From Elizabethkingia meningoseptica_A (lineage in GTDB: Bacteria; Bacteroidota; Bacteroidia; Flavobacteriales; Weeksellaceae): DNA of 64,000 bases. Made by a program: the position numbers and the translations under genes. This document shows, piece after piece, positions 24,704 through 33,701 of the stretch. Location: the NCBI RefSeq assembly GCF_045762675.1, contig NZ_JBJDLK010000001.1, positions 434,001-498,000 on the forward strand. Reading direction: 5' to 3'. Every line of letters begins with the position of its first letter. The first letter of the stretch is position 1. The notes under the pieces are model-generated. The model worked only from the letters and a program-made list of their open reading frames with translations, was not told the origin of the DNA and ran no database searches.

Positions 24704-25375
24704 ATGGAAAATAATTCTAATGGAGTTATTCGTTTTTCTATCGCGGATAGCGATTTCTATTTCAAACAATTTTTACTCAAAATGCTCTTGGAAAATCCAT
24801 TCTATAGAGTTGTTAACGATTGTAATAATGGACACGAATTAATAAGCAGATTATATCGCAAACAAGAAGATGTTTTTCTGATTAATTTATACATGCCCAT
24901 TCTGAGTGGACTGGAAGCTATAAAGTTTATACGCCAGACCAATAAGAATACTCCAATTATCACGTATTCTGCTACTTACCAGAGTGATATGGATTCACTA
25001 TTATCTGAAATTCCTAATACTTTTTATTGTCAGAAGAACAGTATTGTTATTAGAGATATTCTGAAAAACTCTGTTCTTTCCAAGAAAGTCAGCTTTAATG
25101 ATTATCAACAGGAATGGTCACAACAAATGCTGGAAGTTCAGGACTATATGGATCGCCAGAAAAAAAGCCAGCAGGACCTTTCATTATCAGAAATCCAGAT
25201 GATTAAATTATGCTATGAAGGATATAGCAATAAAGATATCGCCGAAAGAATGAACTTAAGTGCAAGAACTGTAGATACTTATATTAAGCGACTGACTGAA
25301 AAGCTGGGACTGAAAAGTAAACTGGACCTTGTAAGGTTTTGTGTGGAAAGCGGTTATTACAATACAAGTATTTAA
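24704..25375 (+). CDS. LuxR-type regulator with an Asn-substituted pseudo-receiver, T6SS cluster
   Basis: This 223-aa protein (ATG at 24704; a TTG one codon earlier is less likely) has a receiver-like N-terminal half and a LuxR/FixJ helix-turn-helix near residues 158-222 (LSLSEIQMIKLCYEGYSNKD, then MNLSARTVDTYIKRL). In the receiver the acidic pair is partly kept (D15, D17), the switch region ITYSAT and the Lys of FYCQKN are present, but the residue at the phosphorylation position before LYMP is Asn61 instead of Asp. Phosphotransfer is therefore unlikely. It starts the T6SS operon, 26 nt before the TssO-like gene, and is the best local candidate for a T6SS regulator. No histidine kinase is adjacent. 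Confidence 0.85.
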   Translation: MENNSNGVIRFSIADSDFYFKQFLLKMLLENPFYRVVNDCNNGHELISRLYRKQEDVFLINLYMPILSGLEAIKFIRQTNKNTPIITYSATYQSDMDSLLSEIPNTFYCQKNSIVIRDILKNSVLSKKVSFNDYQQEWSQQMLEVQDYMDRQKKSQQDLSLSEIQMIKLCYEGYSNKDIAERMNLSARTVDTYIKRLTEKLGLKSKLDLVRFCVESGYYNTSI

Positions 25376-25401
25376 ATACCTAAACTATATAATTAAATAA
25401 T

Positions 25402-25935
25402 ATGATTTCTTCAGGGCAGGAAAAGCTAAACAGAAAAGATGTAAGCAAGGGCGTATGGAGATTTATATTCTCCTTTGTCATTCTTTCAGGAGTGTCATTC
25501 CTTTCTGTTTTTCTGTTTTTCAAAAGCAGTGAATATCAAAAAGACAATATTCAGAAAGAAGTTGAGAACTATAAGAATATTTTGAACAAAAATGAGCTTT
25601 TACAATCCAGAATGGAAAGTATTTTAAATAAAATGGGTATGATGGCAAATGATAAAGTTAAAAGCGAAAATTTCTTACGGGATAATATTGTAGAAGATAT
25701 TCACGATTGTAAGAATATAATGGGAAAGGATAGTATTAAGGAATTTAAGCAGTATGCTTCACTGCTTCGAAATATTAAAGAAATGGTTTCCCTGAAAGAC
25801 AGGCTTATTTCTGCATCACTTGAAGAGCAGGTAGCTTTAAGAAACCTTCAGGAATGTCAGGGCAGACTAAATGTAGTAACCAGCAACCTGTTGAATAGTG
25901 CACCGAAAGTAAAACCAATGCCAAGAAAAAGATAA
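25402..25935 (+). CDS. tssO: T6SSiii membrane protein TssO
   Basis: This 177-aa protein has one N-terminal membrane helix (about residues 18-38, FIFSFVILSGVSFLSVFLFF) and a long periplasmic helical part with coiled-coil character (residues about 45-150). This fits TssO, one of the membrane-complex proteins specific to the Bacteroidota T6SS (TssN-O-P-Q-R), which replaces the TssJLM complex of proteobacteria. It follows the regulator gene and is 3 nt from the next gene, a similar single-helix protein. The assignment comes from order, size and topology. Confidence 0.7.
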   Translation: MISSGQEKLNRKDVSKGVWRFIFSFVILSGVSFLSVFLFFKSSEYQKDNIQKEVENYKNILNKNELLQSRMESILNKMGMMANDKVKSENFLRDNIVEDIHDCKNIMGKDSIKEFKQYASLLRNIKEMVSLKDRLISASLEEQVALRNLQECQGRLNVVTSNLLNSAPKVKPMPRKR

Positions 25936-25938
25936 GAA

Positions 25939-26466
25939 ATGCAACTGCAAGTAACTTTATCCAAAAAGGAGAAGAGGTATTATTTTATATACCTTCTGGG
26001 AATGCTTTTATTAGCAATTCTTTTCCTGTGTATTCTCTTTTTGAACAAACTGGAATCTCCTTTTGTACATTCCGATGCACTGGCCATAAAAACATTACAG
26101 GAAAAATCATTGTTTGATCATCGTCAACAGGCTATTCAGCCTACTGTGGACAGCACATTCATAAAACTTAAAAAGCTGTCGACCGACAATCCGCAGCCTG
26201 TAGAAGAAAATGAGTTAAAGTATGAGATTAATGATATTAAAAATGCATTCTCAGATATCAATACCATAGATACACGAAAAGATAACTACGTACAAATCGC
26301 AAAATTTTATAAAATGTATTATGATGACAAGAAGATTATCGTTAAGAAAAATGAAAATGTGAAATCATTTACTAAACAGTATGAAGAATGTACTATTGGA
26401 ATGAAGGATATGCAGCAACAGATAAGTCAAAGAAAAAATGCTCTTTTAATGGGGCGACGAAACTAA
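25939..26466 (+). CDS. second TssO-like single-helix T6SSiii membrane protein
   Basis: This 175-aa protein has one membrane helix near residues 14-34 (YYFIYLLGMLLLAILFLCILF) and a helical periplasmic tail with many charged residues. The layout mirrors the preceding TssO-like protein, so it may be a diverged paralogue or the partner annotated as TssO or TssP in related genomes. I cannot decide from sequence alone. It is surely part of the T6SS membrane complex set because of its position between TssO and the PKD protein. Confidence 0.55.
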   Translation: MQLQVTLSKKEKRYYFIYLLGMLLLAILFLCILFLNKLESPFVHSDALAIKTLQEKSLFDHRQQAIQPTVDSTFIKLKKLSTDNPQPVEENELKYEINDIKNAFSDINTIDTRKDNYVQIAKFYKMYYDDKKIIVKKNENVKSFTKQYEECTIGMKDMQQQISQRKNALLMGRRN

Positions 26467-26487
26467 AAACAACAAACTATTGATAAA

Positions 26488-27405
26488 ATGAACTACTTTC
26501 AGAAAAATAAGAAAAACATTATTATAGCTGTCATTTCTGTTTTATTAGTGGCATCTTTAGTAGCGCTGTGGCTCCAGAGGAAGTCCGTAAGTTCTGAAGA
26601 TATTGTAGCTGTAGTATTTCCTTCGAACATGACGATGGGAGATTCTCTGAGGTTTGAGGATAAAACACTAAATGCCAAAACAAAAAGATGGGACTTCGGA
26701 GACGGGAAAACTTCAGAGAAAGATAAAGGAATTCATATGTTTTCCAAACCCGGTTTTTATGAGGTGAAATTAACGATAGATAATAAGTACACCAAGACCT
26801 TTCCAATTTTGGTATCGGCAGCAAATATAGCATTGGCAGCTGAACCTGAAGAAACCAGGATAGACGCTCAGACCCAGGCACTTCAATTTGAAAACGTTAT
26901 TTTCCGGGCAGTTTCTTCAAAGGGAAAAACGTTCACATGGAGATTTGGTGAAAGCGGTAATATTGACTCCAAAGATAAAATGGCTATTTATTCCTATAAA
27001 AAGCCCGGAATTTACACCATCACCTTGCTTACAGATGACAGTCCGCAGCCTGTAACACACCAGATAAAAATTTTACCGGCTTATAATCCAAATGAGCAGG
27101 TAGAACAGGATTTGTCCGCGGCGGTTGATAATAGTTACGGCGAAATTGATGATGATATTAAGAGAACGCTTCAGCAGATTGCAAATGGTAATAATTTCAA
27201 TTCTAATTATAACTATTTACTGAGAACCTATTTATGCAACAATGACAATGCTGCTATTGTAGTAAATAACGGGAAACCTAATAATTATTATTACTATACT
27301 ACAGGTTTACAGTTTGATAAAGATAATACCATACAGGATGTAAAATCAACGTATGATAGTAGCCAAAAATGTATCGTTAAACTAGAGGTTACACAAAGTA
27401 AATAG
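26488..27405 (+). CDS. membrane-anchored PKD-repeat T6SSiii protein (TssP-like)
   Basis: This 305-aa protein has one N-terminal membrane helix (residues about 10-28) and two PKD-type immunoglobulin-like repeats. The first (about 45-108) has the hallmark WDFGDGKTSEKDKG; the second (about 125-195) has FTWRFGESGN. A separate C-terminal domain (about 205-305) follows. By position between the TssO-like genes and tssR it corresponds to the membrane-complex protein usually called TssP. It is expected to reach into the periplasm and contact TssR. The name is inferred from order, not from a database match. Confidence 0.6.
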   Translation: MNYFQKNKKNIIIAVISVLLVASLVALWLQRKSVSSEDIVAVVFPSNMTMGDSLRFEDKTLNAKTKRWDFGDGKTSEKDKGIHMFSKPGFYEVKLTIDNKYTKTFPILVSAANIALAAEPEETRIDAQTQALQFENVIFRAVSSKGKTFTWRFGESGNIDSKDKMAIYSYKKPGIYTITLLTDDSPQPVTHQIKILPAYNPNEQVEQDLSAAVDNSYGEIDDDIKRTLQQIANGNNFNSNYNYLLRTYLCNNDNAAIVVNNGKPNNYYYYTTGLQFDKDNTIQDVKSTYDSSQKCIVKLEVTQSK

Positions 27406-27429
27406 TCTGTACAATTCAAAAAACAAGTA

Positions 27430-29805
27430 ATGAAAAACACCATTTCTGCATTATATTTATTTGGAACTGCCTTTTGTATCACCGGATGTCAGGTAAGAGT
27501 TCCGTCGGTAAAAACACCAGAGCCGAACTATTATGGAAGTATTGAACAAACCATGGTTATTAACGGATTTCCTAAAGAAGCTTCACCATGGATTGCCTTT
27601 TCGGACAGATCGAAAAACAGAGCTTTCCTGAAGAAAGATAAAAATGAATCACCCAAAGAGATTAAATTCCTGGAACCTTTGATGGTACTGGATCATAACA
27701 AATCTGACCGGTTGATAAAAGTAGCAGAGTACAATCCTGATGCTCTGATGAAAAAAATCCCCGGAAAATCTGTGAAAACTTATGGATGGATTTCCGAAGA
27801 TAATCTGCTTTTGTGGGATAATGCCCTAAGGGATCGTACCACAGGCTTCATTATGAAAGCTGCCATTGTACCAAGTAGCAGCGATGTAATTAAAAATACA
27901 GGTACTTATATTAAAAACGATTCCGCTGTTGTTTATTCTTCACCGAATTTTGCAGAACCGTTAAAAGTAAAAATTCCTGTCGGACAATTAGTCTATGTAT
28001 ATAAGAAAGCAGCTGATAATAAAGGCTATCTGGTTGGTAAAACGCCTAAAATCAACATAGAAAATCCGGATAAAGATGTCTATGGATGGGTTAGTGCCGG
28101 TATGCTTTCTACATGGGGAGAGCGTTCAGCCATAAAGCTGGATAGTAATTTTGATTACAGTAAATTCCCTTTATTGGGCGTATACAGTTCTCTTCCTGAA
28201 TATACAGATGAAAAACCAATCGTTCCGATTACAGATGCTGCAAACAGAAATGTGATAGAGAATATTTTTCCAACGTCTACTACTTTAAATAAGAATACAA
28301 CCAAGTATTTTACGAATGCTTTTGACTATAGTCAGAATTATATTTTTAATGTACTTGGTGAAAAACTAACCTTCAACAGATACAAAGAGATTACCCGTAA
28401 AAACAAGAACCTTAACATTGTATTTGCTATAGATATCAGTGCGGAGAACAGGGCTTATTCGCCAGTTGCCAAATCTATTATCCAGGATATGCAGATGAAA
28501 GTTAAAAAGTTGTCTTATTACAAAAATGTGAAGTATAGTGTTGTGTTATACAAAAACAATACTTGTGGTTCCAATGTCATAGCATCCGTTCTATCATCTG
28601 ATACCAGTGGTCTCTTTAAATATATTGATGACAAAACTATTGAAATGCGTTGTGAAGGAGTTGGAGGACAACCTGTAAACGAAGCGTTAGCTACTGCAGG
28701 ACAATTGCTGAGTACAGTACCGGATGAAACCAACTTAATTGTTTTAGTAGGCTCCACGGCTTCCACCAATATTAATTCTCAGAATACAGTAAGGTTTATT
28801 TCAAAAGCAAAAGCAAAAATAATTGCATACCAGACGCGTTCCGGCGTTTCCGATATGTATAATGACTTTGTATTACTTGCTGAAAATACAGTAGGGACAA
28901 CAGCCCGGAATATAACGGAGCTTAATAAAGAGAAAATAGCTGACCAGAGCCTTATTATGAATAAGAATAATTTCAATTTTGTAGAAAGTGATCTGGGAGT
29001 TTATTCATTGGATTATCCTAAAAACAGTATGACACAGGGGTTTGTTATTTATCCTAAAAAGAGAGAAGATAACAGCAATACATTCCTTATAAAAGCATTA
29101 GACAGCTTATTGTTACAGGTGACAGATGAAAATAAAGCTACTGATAAATCACTGACGGCTTATTTCAAAACCGATATTGGATCTAATAAGACTTATCTGG
29201 ACGGAAGATATAGCTATATGTTCCCGGGTGTGGCAAATCCACTGCCTTCATCTTTTGCTTCTGAACTGGTGACCTACAATTATCCGTCGGTAGCATCGGG
29301 ATATCTCCCTATAGATTTACGTAGAAGCAATCAGGGCGTTCAGAAAGGAATATTAATTTCCGAAAAAGAATATGAAGCTCTTAGAAAGCTTTATGAAACA
29401 ATTTATAAAGAAACAGAACCGGACAGCAAAAACTTTAACCAAAGCAGAGCTATATCGAGATATGTAGCTGTTCTGAGAAAATATAATCCTACACTGGAAG
29501 AAATTTATTCCGGAAAGCTTTATGATCAGCCAATGCGTATGGCCGTTGCTTCAAGTACCGGTTTCGACAATTCTGATGAAGAAGTTATGTCTAAATTTAT
29601 TTTAAGTGCGTGGAAAGATAGAAAAACAATAGATAAAGAAACGGTGAGATCCTACTTTAAAAATTATAAAGAACTGGAAAACAGGCTTCTGGAAAATAGA
29701 AATAATCCGCTTTATAAAATTGAGCAGAACGGAACGACATTCTTTTGGCTGAACGAATATTTCATGCCTTTTGTTTCCGTAAATAAGGTTGCCGCTGAAA
29801 AATAG
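27430..29805 (+). CDS. tssR: T6SSiii lipoprotein TssR
   Basis: This 791-aa protein starts with a lipoprotein signal (YLFGTAFCITGCQVRVP) whose acylated Cys is in TGC. It contains two SH3-like segments (about 135-235) with YGWISEDN and YGWVSAGM, then a von Willebrand A-like region (about 310-480) beginning NIVFAIDISAEN, in which the metal-binding DxSxS is degenerate. Length and position match TssR, the large periplasmic component of the Bacteroidota T6SS membrane complex. A separate small TssQ lipoprotein gene is not seen in this cluster. A palindromic operator for hcp1 overlaps its stop codon. Confidence 0.8.
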   Translation: MKNTISALYLFGTAFCITGCQVRVPSVKTPEPNYYGSIEQTMVINGFPKEASPWIAFSDRSKNRAFLKKDKNESPKEIKFLEPLMVLDHNKSDRLIKVAEYNPDALMKKIPGKSVKTYGWISEDNLLLWDNALRDRTTGFIMKAAIVPSSSDVIKNTGTYIKNDSAVVYSSPNFAEPLKVKIPVGQLVYVYKKAADNKGYLVGKTPKINIENPDKDVYGWVSAGMLSTWGERSAIKLDSNFDYSKFPLLGVYSSLPEYTDEKPIVPITDAANRNVIENIFPTSTTLNKNTTKYFTNAFDYSQNYIFNVLGEKLTFNRYKEITRKNKNLNIVFAIDISAENRAYSPVAKSIIQDMQMKVKKLSYYKNVKYSVVLYKNNTCGSNVIASVLSSDTSGLFKYIDDKTIEMRCEGVGGQPVNEALATAGQLLSTVPDETNLIVLVGSTASTNINSQNTVRFISKAKAKIIAYQTRSGVSDMYNDFVLLAENTVGTTARNITELNKEKIADQSLIMNKNNFNFVESDLGVYSLDYPKNSMTQGFVIYPKKREDNSNTFLIKALDSLLLQVTDENKATDKSLTAYFKTDIGSNKTYLDGRYSYMFPGVANPLPSSFASELVTYNYPSVASGYLPIDLRRSNQGVQKGILISEKEYEALRKLYETIYKETEPDSKNFNQSRAISRYVAVLRKYNPTLEEIYSGKLYDQPMRMAVASSTGFDNSDEEVMSKFILSAWKDRKTIDKETVRSYFKNYKELENRLLENRNNPLYKIEQNGTTFFWLNEYFMPFVSVNKVAAEK

Positions 29806-29823
29806 TAGAATTACTACAATTTT
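29803..29823 (+). promoter_or_regulatory. T6SS-type palindromic operator, site 3 (hcp1)
   Basis: GTAGAATTACTACAATTTT (29805-29823) is identical over 19 nt to site 4 in front of hcp2. GTAG and CTAC arms are separated by 5 nt. It starts inside the tssR stop codon and ends 44 nt before the -7 box at 29867. Confidence 0.75.
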
Positions 29824-29866
29824 TATTTTTTTCAGAAAATAAGAAGTCTATTCTGAGATCAGATGT

Positions 29867-29874
29867 TATTTTTG
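29867..29874 (+). promoter_or_regulatory. -7 box of the hcp1 promoter
   Basis: TATTTTTG is an exact TAnnTTTG match, 47 nt before the hcp1 ATG. No -33 TTTG is present, consistent with an activator-dependent promoter. The 44-nt distance to the palindrome equals that of hcp2. Confidence 0.6.
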
Positions 29875-29921
29875 GTTAGCAACTAAAACATATTTCAGGG
29901 TATAATAATAAAATTAATATT

Positions 29922-30326
29922 ATGGCTAATAATTCAAGAGGAGTGCTAAAGTTTGACGGAGGAGAAGCACAAAAAGTATTAAAATTAAACTACACTGTAC
30001 AACGTTCAACAGATGTTGCGGGGCGTGTAGCATCAGATCCTTCTAATGCGTTGGTTAAAATAACTATTGAAGCAACAGAAAGTTCGAAAATTTTAGAGAG
30101 CTTACTGAATGGAAAATATAAGCCGACTACAGGAGAGGTGACTTTTAATAAAGCACATGAAGAAGGAACACTGATTAAACTTAACTGGGAAAACGGTTAT
30201 GTAATTCAGCACGAAGTAGACTTTGATGCTATAAATGATAACAATATGCATATTACATTTGTGATCAGTGCTGAGAAAATCAACTACGGACAAGCAACTT
30301 ATGATGGTATATGGCCGGTAAATTAA
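29922..30326 (+). CDS. hcp: T6SS tube protein Hcp/TssD (first copy)
   Basis: This 134-aa protein is a typical small Bacteroidota Hcp, with GVLKFDGGEAQKVLKLNYTV at the start, GRVASDPSNALVKITIEATE, and LIKLNWENGYVIQHEVDFDA. It should stack as hexameric rings inside the TssB/C sheath and be secreted. It has its own promoter and operator upstream and a strong terminator right after it (30338-30366). It is therefore probably made as an abundant single-gene transcript although it sits inside the structural cluster. The second copy at 41436-41843 is about three quarters identical by eye. Confidence 0.95.
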   Translation: MANNSRGVLKFDGGEAQKVLKLNYTVQRSTDVAGRVASDPSNALVKITIEATESSKILESLLNGKYKPTTGEVTFNKAHEEGTLIKLNWENGYVIQHEVDFDAINDNNMHITFVISAEKINYGQATYDGIWPVN

Positions 30327-30337
30327 AAATCACAAAC

Positions 30338-30366
30338 GACCGTTAAAATCCGGTATTTTAACGGTC
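30338..30366 (+). terminator. terminator after hcp1
   Basis: The 12-bp stem GACCGTTAAAAT / ATTTTAACGGTC has a 5-nt loop and is followed by ATATTTTTAC. It begins 12 nt after the hcp1 stop. Confidence 0.8.
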
Positions 30367-30381
30367 ATATTTTTACAAGAT

Positions 30382-31257
30382 ATGACACCAAAATTTCCCA
30401 AAGTATTAATATTTTCTTTTGCAGTTTTTCTGTTCTCCTGCATCGTTAGGGGACAGGTACTTACTGTTACGGACACATCCGATGCACATGCTATGAGGAT
30501 CAAAAGTACAATAAATTCCAACCGGGAAATTGTTGATTTTGTAGAACATAGTCTGGTAAAAAGAGGACTACCAAAACACCTGAGAAACCTCCCGCTTCTG
30601 GAATCAGGATTCGACAGAACGAGAATATCCTCTACTGGAGCAGCAGGAATCTGGCAGCTGATGCCGGCACATGCAAATTTTTATGGATTAAGCGAAAGTG
30701 ACCGTTCCGATATCTATAAAAGTACTCAGGTAGCACTGAATTCACTGAGCAGTCTTTATAAGAAATACAGGAACTGGATTACAGTACTGGCAGCATACAG
30801 CTGCGGTGAGGCAAACGTTGCCAAAGCAATGGAAAAAGCCGGTTCTAAAAATTATGCGGATTATTATTTATATCTGCCCGATGAAACGACAAATGCGATC
30901 AGGAAATATATTAATGCATGTTATGTAACGGGAGAATTAAATGACCTGTTGCCTAACTATTCAGCGGATACGCTGAAGCCTCAAAAACCGGCAGGCGGAA
31001 ACCCCGGATTACAATCTGTTTCAGAAGAACAGCCCGTGGATCCTTCACTGCTTAAAACCCAGATCAATTCAGCATATGATCTGGGAATCGTAGCTAATTT
31101 TTTAGGAACTACAGTAGAAAATATTGAGAACTGGAACCCCAATTTAAAACAAAATATAAACGAAAAATCAGATGTAGATTTCTATCTTCCTTCAGAACTA
31201 ATGGGGAAATTTGAAGCTAATAGAAACAAGATATTGAGATTGTCATTAATGAAGTAA
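30382..31257 (+). CDS. lytic transglycosylase of the T6SS cluster
   Basis: This 291-aa protein has a signal peptide (about residues 1-24; FLFSC may be a lipobox). It has an SLT domain with the catalytic Glu74 in LLESGFDRT, STGAAGIWQLMPAHA near 89-103, and VLAAYSCGEANVAKA near 133-147. The C-terminal 60 residues (LGIVANFLGTTVENIENWNP) look LysM-like. It would cleave glycan strands in the periplasm. In a T6SS operon its likely job is to open the cell wall for assembly of the membrane complex rather than to attack rivals, because it has a signal peptide. It lies between two terminators, hcp1's and its own at 31279-31312. Confidence 0.85.
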   Translation: MTPKFPKVLIFSFAVFLFSCIVRGQVLTVTDTSDAHAMRIKSTINSNREIVDFVEHSLVKRGLPKHLRNLPLLESGFDRTRISSTGAAGIWQLMPAHANFYGLSESDRSDIYKSTQVALNSLSSLYKKYRNWITVLAAYSCGEANVAKAMEKAGSKNYADYYLYLPDETTNAIRKYINACYVTGELNDLLPNYSADTLKPQKPAGGNPGLQSVSEEQPVDPSLLKTQINSAYDLGIVANFLGTTVENIENWNPNLKQNINEKSDVDFYLPSELMGKFEANRNKILRLSLMK

Positions 31258-31278
31258 AAAAGCATTTTATTATAAATA

Positions 31279-31312
31279 AAACTCGATTAAATGTTAAAAT
31301 TTAATCGAGTTT
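31279..31312 (+). terminator. terminator after the lytic transglycosylase gene
   Basis: A 13-bp stem (AAACTCGATTAAA) with an 8-nt loop is followed by AATTGC. It lacks a long T-tract beyond the T-rich end of the stem. It lies between the transglycosylase and tssE, so tssE transcription may depend on read-through or on another promoter. Confidence 0.6.
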
Positions 31313-31334
31313 AATTGCATGAAACAACACCAAA

Positions 31335-31775
31335 ATGGAAAGCACCAATTACAAAATGCCTTTTGATCCTGCTGCCCTGATGACCGAGAATGGCAGCATT
31401 GAGACCTGTGATATTGCAGAAAGTATTGCCCAAAATATAATGCTGCTGATTATCACCAAAAAAGGAGAAAACAGATATGATGAAAACTATGGTAACGACG
31501 TATGGAACGTAGAGTTCGATAACGGAGTCTCTGCCGGTATGTGGGAAAATATTTTTATTAACAGTCTCAAAAAACAGATTGAAGACTATGAACCGCGTTT
31601 GGTTAATCCCCAGATAAAAGCCCATATTATTTATGTGGAACACAGCTATGAGACCAAGAACTTTACGGAGATTAAAAAAAAGGTAAAGATTGCGATTAAT
31701 TCAAAACTGGAATCTACCGGAGAACAGTTTAATTTTTCCACCGAATTATTTTTAAGCCCGATGTCCATTGATTAA
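31335..31775 (+). CDS. tssE: T6SS baseplate protein TssE (gp25-like)
   Basis: This 146-aa protein has the gp25/GPW features: the segment SIAQNIMLLIITKKGENRYDENYGNDVWN (residues about 30-58) and a charged C-terminal part with PRLVNPQIKA. TssE joins the baseplate wedge with TssF and TssG and contacts the sheath. It is followed after 10 nt by tssF, as expected in the cluster order E-F-G. No odd features are seen. Confidence 0.85.
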   Translation: MESTNYKMPFDPAALMTENGSIETCDIAESIAQNIMLLIITKKGENRYDENYGNDVWNVEFDNGVSAGMWENIFINSLKKQIEDYEPRLVNPQIKAHIIYVEHSYETKNFTEIKKKVKIAINSKLESTGEQFNFSTELFLSPMSID

Positions 31776-31785
31776 AAATTAAATT

Positions 31786-33666
31786 ATGAATCTGGATCAC
31801 AATATATATTCTAAAGAAACCATAAAAGCAAGAATGTTGCAAAATGCAACCAAGCTTTGGGGGGTAAAGAGCATTCAGTCTCTGGACCCTTTTGTGAAAT
31901 TACTTATAGACGCTTTTAGCACAGAAGTATTTAAAGCCAATAATGAAATTCAGAATGTCAACAGTAGATTGCTGGAAAGACTTGCGAAAATATTAACCCC
32001 CACCAAATATACCCATCCTTCGCCGGCTCATGCTGTGGCTTTTTATATGCCGCAGGAAGATACAGAGCTTGTAATGGACTACACAGAATTCTTTTTCAAA
32101 AAGAATATCAGCTCATTTAGCAAAACCCAGTCGGACAAACAGATTGATATTCCTTTTACTCCGGTAGACAATATCAAAACCATCAAGGCTCAGGTAGCAG
32201 TGATGGTGGTGGGGAACACCTGTTATACCTTTGATCAGGGGTTTAACAGAGTTCCGGTATGCAGAGTGAATAGCCGGATTGAAGATTACAGAAGAATAAC
32301 AATTGGTATTGATATTTCCCAGTATGATTCGGACAGATTTCCTGATAAATTAAGCTTGTATTGTTCTAACGTAGCCTTTGAACATATTGATTATGTTTAC
32401 CGTCTGCTCCCTCATGTTAAAGTAACGAGTAATGGCAAAGCACTGAATATTACCTCGGGGCTGAATTATACTGACCAGAAAAAGTATGAAGGTTTTGAGG
32501 ACGTATTCCGTGAACAGTCCTTACGCTATAAAGTTACTGAAGATGTAAAAAAGATTTACAATTCTAAATTTGTCGAAATAGAAGGAATTACAGACGCTCT
32601 TTTATTAGAACCCGGTTTCTTTCCGTTTGAATTGGGACATCTTAAAGGAAACACACCACAATTGGAACAACTTATTCATGATCATCGTTTCCTATGGCTG
32701 ACGCTGGAATTTCCCCCGCAGTTTACAGATCAGATTCTGGATAATTTTTCTTTTGCTATCAATGCATTTCCGGTGTATAACAGACTCTGGAAAAAAACAG
32801 AATATGTACTGGATATTATGGGAAATAACATTCCCCTGGAAACCAACAAAGGAGAATATTTTCTGTATGTAGATGAAGTGATTGACGGACAGGGAAAAAA
32901 ATATGAAGAAATACCTTTTACTCCAAACGACCAGTTAAGCAAAGGACTTTATACTGTAAGAAAAGGGGGCATGGAAAGGTTCAGTAAGCGAAATGCGGTG
33001 GACATGATGATCAATGTACTGGAACTTACCAGAGATGAGGTAGCCGCTTTCTCCGTATTTAACAGAGACAAACTGAAGGATCTGCTTGGAGAAATGTCCG
33101 ATAAAATGAAGGGAATGATTAAAAAAGTGGAAAATGCCGATAAAGACTTATCAGAAGACGTAAACTATGTAATCATTGAACCCATTGAATCTTCAGTTCA
33201 TACCTATGCTACATTCTGGGTAACGCACTGTGCTTTGGCCAATAATATAAGACCGGGAACAATGCTTCATTCACAGCAGAAAGCAAAAAGTATTATGCTT
33301 TTAAGTGAAACCATTGGCGGGGAAATGGAACAAAAAGGATCTGACAGTATACAGGCATACAAATATGCACTTATGACGAGAGATAAAATTGTCTCAATGG
33401 AAGATATCAAGTCTTATTGTCAGATGGTGATGAAAGACGACCTGAAATCCATTAAAGTAGCCAGAGGAACTATTATAAGTGATAAACCTAAAGAAGGATT
33501 TGTAAAAACAATTGATGTGAATATTATTCCGCATAATTATACGTTTTATGGTAAAAGCTATTGGGATCATTTAGCCGTGGTTCTGGAAAATAATATTAAA
33601 ATAAGAGCTATAGACGGTGTTATCTACAGGGTGAAAATCCTGGATGATACAGCTGTTGAGGTTTAA
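31786..33666 (+). CDS. tssF: T6SS baseplate protein TssF
   Basis: This 626-aa protein starts with IYSKETIKARMLQNATKLWGV, then ARLLERLAKILTPTKYTHPSPAHA, the baseplate-like opening of Bacteroidota TssF. A long beta-rich body follows. The C-terminal third includes YNFDVNIIPHNYT-like strands (VKTIDVNIIPHNYTFYG). Size and place between tssE and tssG fit TssF, the main wedge protein of the T6SS baseplate in the cytoplasm. The name rests mainly on synteny and length. Confidence 0.85.
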   Translation: MNLDHNIYSKETIKARMLQNATKLWGVKSIQSLDPFVKLLIDAFSTEVFKANNEIQNVNSRLLERLAKILTPTKYTHPSPAHAVAFYMPQEDTELVMDYTEFFFKKNISSFSKTQSDKQIDIPFTPVDNIKTIKAQVAVMVVGNTCYTFDQGFNRVPVCRVNSRIEDYRRITIGIDISQYDSDRFPDKLSLYCSNVAFEHIDYVYRLLPHVKVTSNGKALNITSGLNYTDQKKYEGFEDVFREQSLRYKVTEDVKKIYNSKFVEIEGITDALLLEPGFFPFELGHLKGNTPQLEQLIHDHRFLWLTLEFPPQFTDQILDNFSFAINAFPVYNRLWKKTEYVLDIMGNNIPLETNKGEYFLYVDEVIDGQGKKYEEIPFTPNDQLSKGLYTVRKGGMERFSKRNAVDMMINVLELTRDEVAAFSVFNRDKLKDLLGEMSDKMKGMIKKVENADKDLSEDVNYVIIEPIESSVHTYATFWVTHCALANNIRPGTMLHSQQKAKSIMLLSETIGGEMEQKGSDSIQAYKYALMTRDKIVSMEDIKSYCQMVMKDDLKSIKVARGTIISDKPKEGFVKTIDVNIIPHNYTFYGKSYWDHLAVVLENNIKIRAIDGVIYRVKILDDTAVEV

Positions 33667-33701
33667 GGTAAAGCATATTTTTATAACGAATCACAAATTT
33701 T

